Assembly: GCA_035259145.1 (NCBI GenBank)
Contig: DATFWQ010000149.1
Location: 1 to 22,397 of the forward strand
From: CF-161 sp035259145
Lineage (GTDB): Bacteria > Chloroflexota > Dormibacteria > Dormibacterales > Dormibacteraceae
DNA length: 22,397 nucleotides
Reading direction: 5' to 3'
This document shows, piece after piece, positions 14,099 through 19,847 of this stretch (the first letter of the stretch is position 1; every line of letters starts with the position of its first letter). Below the pieces are notes generated by a model. The model was given only the letters and a program-made list of their open reading frames with translations, ran no database searches and was not told the DNA's origin. Both the position numbers and the translations under genes were made by a program.

Positions 14099-15253
14099 TT
14101 ACTCAGGGGTTGCGGCTTTAGCCATCGTCCTCGGCACGACCAGACCCATCACCGCCATCAGCGCCGCGCCTCCAACCGAGGGCCAGAAGGCGGCCGTGAT
14201 GGTACCGCCGGCATCGGCGATCCACCCCGCGACGATTGGGCCTGTGAAGGCCAGGAAGTAGCCCAGAAAGAAGACGAGCGCGGTGAATGCCGAGGCCTCA
14301 GTCTCGTCCCCGGCGACCATCGGAGGCAGGGCGAGGGCGGCCATGAACGTGGCCCCGCAGCCGAGGCCTACGAGGAAGCCAGACAGCCAGGCCAGCTCGA
14401 CCAGGCCCAGCAGGAGGCCGAGCGATCCCACCAGCGTGATCACGCCCGCTGCGACATAGAAGCCGCTCGAGAGCGGATAGCGCCAGGGGAGCACGGTGAC
14501 CAGCAGAAGCAGCGGCAGCGGGAAGAGGTTCACGCACAGGAACACCAGCGACGCATAGAACGGGCTCTGCCCATGGAGCAGGAAAGGCAGCCACGTGGCC
14601 GCCGTGAAATAAGCGATGTTCTGGAACGTGAAGAGGGCGAGGATCTGCCAGACGCGGCGGTCGCCGATCGATTTCAGGAGCCGGCTCGATCCGGGTCCGG
14701 CGTCGTCCCGGGGTGTTAGCCAGGCCCAGAGCGCGCCGCCGACCAGAGCCAGGCCTGCCCAGACCACAAAGGTGGCCCGCCAGGCGAAGAGGTGGTCCAC
14801 GAGCGGTGTGGCGGAGGCGCCGACGGCGCTCCCGACCAGTAGGCCGTTGCTGTAGACGCCGCTCACGCGGGGCACGGACCCGGGGTACCAACGCCGGACC
14901 AGGACCGGCATCGAGGGCTGCGCCAGGGCGACGCAAAGGGCCAGCGCTATGGCCCCGGCGAACACCCAGAAGATCTGAGGCGGCAGGAGCCGGGCGACGG
15001 CCGCCAGGCCGAGAGCGATGCTGGTGAAGGTCACGGTGCGCTGCGCGCCCAGCCGGCTGCCGAGGACCGCCCCCGGGACCGAACCAAGCCCGAGCGTCGC
15101 CAGCACGACGGCGGTGAGCGCACCCGACGCTGAGTAGGTGAGGCCGAGGTCGTGGCGCAGCTCGGGGAGGACGGGCGGGATGCCGAATATCGCAGTGCGG
15201 AGGTTTAGGCCCGTGAGCCACATCAGGGAGAGCGTGACTGCGGCGCGGCGCAC
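14099..15253 (-). CDS. MFS transporter, CynX/NimT family
   Basis: The 384-residue protein is almost wholly hydrophobic, with about 12 predicted membrane helices. The first helix carries Leu-Asn-Leu-Arg-Thr-Ala, which matches the Leu-Asn-Leu-Arg-Pro signature of the CynX/NimT (cyanate and nitroimidazole) branch of the major facilitator superfamily. The substrate of most members is unknown; small anions or amine-type compounds are possible. The open frame extends to 15373 with a very Arg-rich stretch that does not look like protein, so GTG 15253 is chosen; TACGAT lies seven bases before it. It is divergent from the FAD amino-acid oxidase gene, with 65 bases between the starts, and converges with the amine oxidase. 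Confidence 0.88.
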   Translation of the reverse strand: MRRAAVTLSLMWLTGLNLRTAIFGIPPVLPELRHDLGLTYSASGALTAVVLATLGLGSVPGAVLGSRLGAQRTVTFTSIALGLAAVARLLPPQIFWVFAGAIALALCVALAQPSMPVLVRRWYPGSVPRVSGVYSNGLLVGSAVGASATPLVDHLFAWRATFVVWAGLALVGGALWAWLTPRDDAGPGSSRLLKSIGDRRVWQILALFTFQNIAYFTAATWLPFLLHGQSPFYASLVFLCVNLFPLPLLLLVTVLPWRYPLSSGFYVAAGVITLVGSLGLLLGLVELAWLSGFLVGLGCGATFMAALALPPMVAGDETEASAFTALVFFLGYFLAFTGPIVAGWIADAGGTITAAFWPSVGGAALMAVMGLVVPRTMAKAATPE

Positions 15254-15260
15254 CGAGCGA

Positions 15261-15266
15261 ATCGTA
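15261..15266 (-). promoter_or_regulatory. Candidate -10 element (TACGAT) of the MFS gene
   Basis: TACGAT on the minus strand ends seven bases before the GTG at 15253, and no ribosome binding site is present. This is the cleanest leaderless-type arrangement in the window and also fixes the choice of start. Confidence 0.45.
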
Positions 15267-15306
15267 CGGCCAGCCTCATCCGCGCTTGTTGAACGGAGGC
15301 GAGCTC

Positions 15307-15312
15307 TATGCT
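15307..15312 (+). promoter_or_regulatory. Candidate -10 element (TATGCT) of the DAO-family gene
   Basis: TATGCT ends six bases before the in-frame GTG at 15319. A GGAGG at 15295-15299 lies upstream of it and instead points to an out-of-frame ATG at 15308 that gives only 12 codons, so the leaderless reading explains the real start better. Confidence 0.4.
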
Positions 15313-15318
15313 TCACGC

Positions 15319-16509
15319 GTGGCCAGCGAGACGTCAGACGTACTGATTGTCGGCGCCGGCATCGCGGGCACAACTCTCGCGCTCGAGCTGGCCAACTCGG
15401 GCCTGTCCGTCACGCTGCTCGATCGGCGGTACGTCGGGGGCGGCTCCAGCTCCCTGAACGCCGGTGGCGTTCGCCAGCAGTTTGGTCAGGAGATCAACGT
15501 TCGCATCGCCGTCAACACCGTCCGGAGGATCAGCACCCTGCGCGAAGAATTCGGCGAGGACGTCGCTCATCGGTGCGCGGGCTACCTCTTCGTCTACGCG
15601 AACCCGGACCACGAGCGAGTTCTCCGCGAGGCGGTCGCCCTCCAGAACCGCTGGGACGTGCCCACGCGGATGATCTCGCCGGCGGAGATCTCAGACCTTG
15701 TGCCCGGCATGCGGGTCGACAGTGTGCTCGGCGGCTCGTTCGGGCCGACCGACGGATACGTCGACCCTCGCGCTGTAGTGACCGCGTTCGGCCGCGCGGC
15801 CACGAGAACCGGTGCTCGAATCGAGATCGCGGAGGTGACCCGCATCGAAGCCTCAGACAGCCGCGCACGAGCGGTGATCGCCGGCGACCGGCGCTTCGAG
15901 GCCGGTGTCGTCGTCAACGCCGCCGGGGCCTGGGCGCCCAAGCTCGCCGCTCTATATGGCGGTGAGCTTCCAATCGAGCCCCTGCGTTCCGAGATCTTCG
16001 TCCTGGACCACGCGCTCGTGGGCGGCCGGCTGACACCGATGGTGCTCGACTACTCGCTCGGCCTGGCTTTTCACACCGAGGGACGGGGCCTGCTGATCTC
16101 GGCGGGCAGGACCACTCCATTCCCCGACGCCCCGACGACGGTGAGCCCGGACTCGGAGCACTTCTTCGACCTGATGCGGCGGCTGACTCAGCGCGTGCCC
16201 GAAGTCGCCGATTACGGGCTGGCGCACGCATGGGCGGGGTTGATCGAGGTCACGCCCGACAACAACCCCATCGCCGGCTGGACGCACCTCGACAACGTCT
16301 TCACCCTGGCCGGCTTCAGCGGGCACGGAATGTCGATCGCGCCCGGCCTGGCCACCGAAGCGGCGCGGCTTCTCCGCGGAGAGCGGCCGCGGCTTCCGAT
16401 CGAAGCCTACGCACTGGAGCGCTTCAGCGGCGGTCGCGAGGTGGAGCCGGAAGCGATCTGGAGCGGGGCGCGAGTATACGAGCTGATCGACCCCAGCCTG
16501 GGGACGTGA
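15319..16509 (+). CDS. FAD-dependent oxidoreductase, DAO family (glycine/sarcosine/D-amino acid oxidase type)
   Basis: The 396-residue protein starts with Asp-Val-Leu-Ile-Val-Gly12-Ala-Gly14-Ile-Ala-Gly17, the FAD Rossmann motif. It continues with Leu-Leu-Asp-Arg-Arg, then Gly-Gly-Ser-Ser-Ser-Leu-Asn-Ala-Gly-Gly-Val-Arg-Gln-Gln (about residues 46-59), a pattern common in sarcosine oxidase beta-type and proline/hydroxyproline-type members. Thr-Asp-Gly-Tyr-Val-Asp-Pro (about 148-154), Val-Val-Asn-Ala-Ala-Gly-Ala-Trp and the C-terminal Gly-Phe-Ser-Gly-His-Gly-Met also fit. It should oxidise the amine of an amino acid or N-methyl amino acid. GTG 15319 is chosen over TTG 15286 because a -10-like hexamer precedes it and the conserved strand starts seven residues later. 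It is divergent from the MFS transporter gene and convergent with doeA. Confidence 0.9.
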   Translation: MASETSDVLIVGAGIAGTTLALELANSGLSVTLLDRRYVGGGSSSLNAGGVRQQFGQEINVRIAVNTVRRISTLREEFGEDVAHRCAGYLFVYANPDHERVLREAVALQNRWDVPTRMISPAEISDLVPGMRVDSVLGGSFGPTDGYVDPRAVVTAFGRAATRTGARIEIAEVTRIEASDSRARAVIAGDRRFEAGVVVNAAGAWAPKLAALYGGELPIEPLRSEIFVLDHALVGGRLTPMVLDYSLGLAFHTEGRGLLISAGRTTPFPDAPTTVSPDSEHFFDLMRRLTQRVPEVADYGLAHAWAGLIEVTPDNNPIAGWTHLDNVFTLAGFSGHGMSIAPGLATEAARLLRGERPRLPIEAYALERFSGGREVEPEAIWSGARVYELIDPSLGT

Positions 16510-16546
16510 CTCGTGCCCCTTTACCCTGGGCCGGGACTCCTCCCCC

Positions 16547-17707
16547 CTACGAGGCTCGATAGAGGGTGTGGGCGGTCTTGCTCAGGATCTCGGCGCCCGT
16601 TTCCGTGACCACCACGTTCTCGCTGCAGCCGAGCCCGTACTCACCGGCCTGGAACAGGATGATCGGCAGATGCAGCGTCATCGCCGCCTCGAGCACATCG
16701 CGCGAGTTCGGCTCCAGGCTGAGATTGCCGCGCTCCGACCAGTTGATTCCCGTCTGGTAGCCCGCCCGGTGCCGGAAGACCTCCGGCCGCCCAGCCCGCT
16801 CGATCACTCTGCGCACGGCGGTGTCGACCTCGCCCGCAGTGACGCCCGCTTTGATTGCAGCCAGTCCGGCTTCAAGCGCCTCCTCGGCCAGGCGGTGCAG
16901 GGCTTCCGCGCCGGGGTGGCGGCCGAGCACGGCGCTCCTACAGAGCCCTGCCGCGTATCCGTTCTGGACGCCCGCCAGCTCGGTGAAGGCGGGGCCGCCC
17001 CTGTGCAGCGGATGTGCGGCCGGACGGCCGTGCGGTAGGCGGGTACGCGCGCCAAACAGCAGGGTGTAAGGGCGGATGCTGCCCCCCGCCGCCGTGATCG
17101 CAGAGTCGACCGCGTGTGACACCTCGAGCTCGGTCACGCCCTCGCGCAGGGACCGCTGGAACGTCTGCACCGCGACGTCGGTCAACGCCATCGACTGACG
17201 CATGGTTTCCAGCTCGCGCTGGGTCTTGACCGCCGCAACCGACGCTACCAGCCGCGTCGCGTCCACGATCTTCAAGTCCGGGAGCTCGGTCTGCAAGGCG
17301 GTGACGTCCGCGGGCGCCAGGTTCCAGCAGCCCAGCTCCAGGCCGACCCGCCCGCGCTCGAGCCCGAACCTCCGAAGCACCCCGGCCAGCGCGGAAGCGA
17401 AGTCGCCCTGCTGTGTGTAGCTGACGACTTCGGTGATGCAGCTTTCGGCGCGGGCTGCGTCCTCGTCGTACTCGCGGACCACGTAGGTCGGCGGCTTGCC
17501 GGGCGCCAGCACGAGCGGGAAGGGTGCGAAGTAGCCGCCATACCCGTCGTAGCCGCCCAGGTACTGCTGATGGCCGTAGGCAGTGACCGCCAGGCCGTCC
17601 AGGCCCGCCTGCCCCATGGCCGCGAGCACCCGTCGCTGCCGCCCCTCGTACTCCTCGCGCGGGAAGGGCGTGCCCGTGAGTGGGATGGGTGTGTAGGTGA
17701 CCGCCAT
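16547..17707 (-). CDS. doeA: Creatinase/ectoine hydrolase-like pita-bread hydrolase (M24 fold)
   Basis: The 386-residue protein has an N-terminal creatinase-type domain (residues 1-150) and a C-terminal pita-bread domain. The five metal ligands of M24 aminopeptidases are mostly replaced: the first Asp by Glu in Phe-Thr-Glu-Leu-Ala-Gly, the second by Gly in Tyr-Ala-Ala-Gly-Leu-Cys-Arg, and the His by Tyr in Arg-Ala-Gly-Tyr-Gln-Thr-Gly. It therefore belongs with metal-free members such as creatinase and ectoine hydrolase DoeA/EutD. The Gly-Tyr-x-x-Gly-Ile-x-Trp segment and Thr-Leu-His-Leu-Pro near the end fit DoeA better. DoeA opens the ectoine ring to N-acetyl-diaminobutyrate. The start has a strong GGAGGT site six bases upstream (17714-17719), 14 bases after the ectC stop, so the two form an operon. 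A creatinase-like activity on another amidine remains possible. Confidence 0.75.
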   Translation of the reverse strand: MAVTYTPIPLTGTPFPREEYEGRQRRVLAAMGQAGLDGLAVTAYGHQQYLGGYDGYGGYFAPFPLVLAPGKPPTYVVREYDEDAARAESCITEVVSYTQQGDFASALAGVLRRFGLERGRVGLELGCWNLAPADVTALQTELPDLKIVDATRLVASVAAVKTQRELETMRQSMALTDVAVQTFQRSLREGVTELEVSHAVDSAITAAGGSIRPYTLLFGARTRLPHGRPAAHPLHRGGPAFTELAGVQNGYAAGLCRSAVLGRHPGAEALHRLAEEALEAGLAAIKAGVTAGEVDTAVRRVIERAGRPEVFRHRAGYQTGINWSERGNLSLEPNSRDVLEAAMTLHLPIILFQAGEYGLGCSENVVVTETGAEILSKTAHTLYRAS

Positions 17708-17721
17708 GTCGCTACCTCCGA

Positions 17722-18105
17722 TCAGTCCGACGGGTGGTATCCGCCCTGCTCGTCGTGCCGCTCATCTCCCTGCAGCGCCGGCCAGAAGACGGAGACCGCC
17801 GTCAGGTCCGTCCTGGCCCGGATCTTGTGATGGTCGTTCTTGTCGAGTGCGTACATGACGCCTGGCCGCAATGCGTAGGTCTTGCCGGTGCCGAGGTCTA
17901 CCACCTCGCCCTCGCCGGCGACACAGAGGTTCGCTTCCAGGTGATGCCGATACTGCAGCTCCAGCTCGGTGCCGGCCTTTACCTCGGTCCAGTGAAGGGA
18001 GTAGTTCATGCCGTCGTCGCGCCGGAGGATCCGCCGGCTCCGCCAGCCCTCCCCTGTCACGTCGCGATCGGTCCCGACCAGCTCGTCGAGCGAGCGGACG
18101 ATCAT
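17722..18105 (-). CDS. ectC: L-ectoine synthase-like cupin (EctC)
   Basis: The 127-residue cupin has the length and pattern of EctC along its whole length: Met-Ile-Val-Arg-x-Leu-Asp-Glu-Leu-x-Gly-Thr-Asp-Arg-Asp-Val at the start, Arg-Arg-x-Leu-x-x-Asp-Asp-Gly-Met (24-33), His-His-Leu-Glu57-Ala and Met-Tyr85-Ala-Leu-Asp-Lys-x-Asp-x-His93. Glu57, Tyr85 and His93 correspond to the iron ligands described for Paenibacillus EctC. Two usually conserved pocket positions differ: Cys105 is Ser and Asn108 is Trp (Ser-Val-Phe-Trp-Pro). EctC closes N-acetyl-diaminobutyrate to ectoine. ectA and ectB are absent from the window, so this is an orphan. It precedes doeA by 14 bases and is divergent from an SDR gene. 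ATG 18105 is the family start. Confidence 0.85.
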   Translation of the reverse strand: MIVRSLDELVGTDRDVTGEGWRSRRILRRDDGMNYSLHWTEVKAGTELELQYRHHLEANLCVAGEGEVVDLGTGKTYALRPGVMYALDKNDHHKIRARTDLTAVSVFWPALQGDERHDEQGGYHPSD

Positions 18106-18107
18106 GG

Positions 18108-18177
18108 CTCCGGCCAAAGATTAAGCCAGCCGCCGGAGACGGCGCGGATATGATACCGGTCAGGCATCTGGCCGGAG
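18108..18177. promoter_or_regulatory. Mirrored 9-base inverted repeat in the ectC / SDR divergent promoter
   Basis: CTCCGGCCA (18108-18116) and its exact complement TGGCCGGAG (18169-18177) sit at the two ends of the 85-base gap between the divergent starts. Each copy reads TGGCCGGAG toward its own gene. TAATCT (18118-18123, minus) and TATGAT (18149-18154, plus) are -10 candidates between the arms, and CGCCG-GAGA-CGGCG (18131-18144) is a smaller central hairpin. The arms may be paired operators, or ribosome binding regions (both contain GGAG). Confidence 0.45.
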
Positions 18178-18190
18178 AAATGGAGACTGG

Positions 18191-18922
18191 GTGAGCCAGC
18201 AGAAGCCTGTTGCCGTCGTCACCGGCGGCTCGCGCGGCATCGGCCGGGCCTTTGTCCTGGAAGCCGCCCGGCGCGGCCACCCGGTCGTCTTCAGCTACCG
18301 CTCGCGCGAGGCCGAAGCTGAGAAGACGGTCCAGGCGGTGCGCGAGCTGGGCGGCCGTGCGAAGGCGGTCCAGGCCGACCTCGTCGACTTCGACGACATC
18401 GCCAGGGTGGCACACGCCGCGCAGGCCGAAGGACCGGTCGGCCTGCTAGTGAACAATGCGGGACTCGGCGAAGAGTTCACGCTCGAGCAGATGACTCGCG
18501 AAGACTGGGAGCGCTCGATTGCGGTCAACCTGACCGCTCCCACCTTCCTGGCCAAGGAGCTCCGCGAGTGCCTTATCGCCCAGCGGGGCGCGATCGTGAA
18601 CGTCAGCAGCGACGGCGGGGTCGCGGGTTCGCTGCACGGCGCGCCCTACGGCGCCACCAAGGCGGGCTTGATCGGGCTGACGAAGACGCTGGCGCGGGAG
18701 CTGGCACCGCACGTCCGCTGCAACGCGATCGCTCCGGGACCGGTGGCGACCGAGATGTGGTTCTCGGTCCGGGAGGAAGTCCAACGCCAGGTCGTGGACC
18801 GCGAGATCCCGCTCAAACGGATCGCCCAGCCTGAGGACATCGCGAGGGCCGGCCTGGACATCTCAAGCTGGCCCGACGCGACCGGCATCGTGGTCGTGCT
18901 GGACGGGGGCCGCATCCTGTGA
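18191..18922 (+). CDS. Short-chain dehydrogenase/reductase (FabG-like SDR)
   Basis: The 243-residue protein is a complete classical SDR: Val-Thr-Gly-Gly-Ser-Arg-Gly-Ile-Gly near residue 10, Asn-Asn-Ala-Gly near 90, and Ser140, Tyr153 and Lys157 with the normal 13-residue Ser-Tyr spacing. The arginine pair context in Ser-Tyr-Arg-Ser-Arg after strand two suggests NADP preference. It should reduce or oxidise a ketone/alcohol. GTG 18191 has GGAG five bases upstream; a four-codon ATG frame (18180-18194) ends on the GTG in a GTGA overlap. The gene is divergent from ectC-doeA and starts a run with livH, livM-livG and an amine oxidase, so it likely acts on an intermediate of the imported compound. 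Confidence 0.87.
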   Translation: MSQQKPVAVVTGGSRGIGRAFVLEAARRGHPVVFSYRSREAEAEKTVQAVRELGGRAKAVQADLVDFDDIARVAHAAQAEGPVGLLVNNAGLGEEFTLEQMTREDWERSIAVNLTAPTFLAKELRECLIAQRGAIVNVSSDGGVAGSLHGAPYGATKAGLIGLTKTLARELAPHVRCNAIAPGPVATEMWFSVREEVQRQVVDREIPLKRIAQPEDIARAGLDISSWPDATGIVVVLDGGRIL

Positions 18923-18947
18923 CAAAGCGTCATCCCGGCCGCGGGTC

Positions 18948-19847
18948 GTGAGCTACTTCATCCAGTACACGATCAATGGCCTTACCGCGGGCGCTTTCTA
19001 CGCCCTCGTCGCGCTGGGCTACACGATCGTGTACGGCATCGTCCGCCTGATCAACTTCGCGCACGGCGATTTGACAATGGTCGGCGCCTTCGCAGGCTGG
19101 ACGATCCTGGTCACGTTCGGCCTGGGCCGGCTTCCGGTGGCGCTGGCCATCGCGATCGCGGTCGCGATAGCCATGGTCGTCACCAGCGTGATCAACGTCG
19201 GCATCCTTAACTTCGCTTACCGGCCTCTGTTCAATAAGTCGCTGCTGGCAATCCTGATAACCGCGCTCGGCATGTCGGTCCTTCTCCAGAACGCGGCGCT
19301 GAACATCTTCGGAGCCACCATCCAGCCCTACCCGCACCTGCTGGGATCGGCGGGTGTCGATTTCGGCAACGTGCGCGCGTCATACACGCAGATCGTCTTT
19401 TTCAGCATCAGCTGCGCGTTGATGGTGGCGCTCTACTCGTTCACGCAGTTCACGACCATCGGGGTGGCGATGCGCGCCCTGGCGATGGACCACGACGCAG
19501 CTCGCCTCATGGGCATCAACGTGGACAGGGTGATAGCGGTCGCATTCGTGCTCGGCGCCATCCTGGCAGCGGCGGCCGGGGTCATGATCGGCCTCTACTA
19601 CACTCAGATCGACTTCTTCCTGGGATTCCTTGTCGGCCTTCGCGCGTTCACGTCCGCTGTGCTCGGCGGCATCGGGAACATCCCCGGCGCAATGGCAGGC
19701 GGCCTCCTGATCGGGCTTCTGGAGTCCTACTGTGCCGGATACCTGTCCGGGCGCTGGCAGGACGTTTTCGTGTTCGGAGTCCTGATCACCGTCCTGATCG
19801 TGAAGCCGACCGGGCTTTTCGGCGAACGCGTCGCCGAGCGCATGTGA
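18948..19847 (+). CDS. livH: Branched-chain amino acid-type ABC permease LivH
   Basis: This 299-residue membrane protein has about eight hydrophobic segments and the hallmarks of LivH: Asn-Gly-Leu-Thr-Ala-Gly-Ala-Phe-Tyr-Ala-Leu at the start, then Ile-Val-Arg-Leu-Ile-Asn-Phe-Ala-His-Gly-Asp (about 31-41), and the EAA-like Gly-Val-Ala-Met-Arg-Ala-Leu-Ala-x-Asp-x-x-Ala-Ala-x-Leu-Met-Gly-Ile loop around 170-190, which contacts the ATPases. It forms the pore with LivM. It starts with GTG 25 bases after the SDR stop and overlaps the next gene, so it is in the same operon. No substrate-binding protein gene is present in the window, so the substrate cannot be inferred from it. Confidence 0.93.
   Translation: MSYFIQYTINGLTAGAFYALVALGYTIVYGIVRLINFAHGDLTMVGAFAGWTILVTFGLGRLPVALAIAIAVAIAMVVTSVINVGILNFAYRPLFNKSLLAILITALGMSVLLQNAALNIFGATIQPYPHLLGSAGVDFGNVRASYTQIVFFSISCALMVALYSFTQFTTIGVAMRALAMDHDAARLMGINVDRVIAVAFVLGAILAAAAGVMIGLYYTQIDFFLGFLVGLRAFTSAVLGGIGNIPGAMAGGLLIGLLESYCAGYLSGRWQDVFVFGVLITVLIVKPTGLFGERVAERM

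Noticed and set aside
14298..15221. 307-codon second minus-strand frame within the MFS gene
   Set aside because: It is Pro/Arg/Gly-rich and lacks the hydrophobic segments of the overlapping, recognisable transporter.
15254..15318. GCCTC...GAGGC inverted repeat in the MFS/DAO divergent gap as an operator
   Set aside because: The arms are only five bases long and one contains the GGAGG sequence, so chance is a sufficient explanation.
16547..17707. Annotation as a Xaa-Pro metallo-aminopeptidase
   Set aside because: The fold matches, but at least three of the five metal ligands are replaced, which places it with metal-free creatinase/DoeA-type hydrolases.
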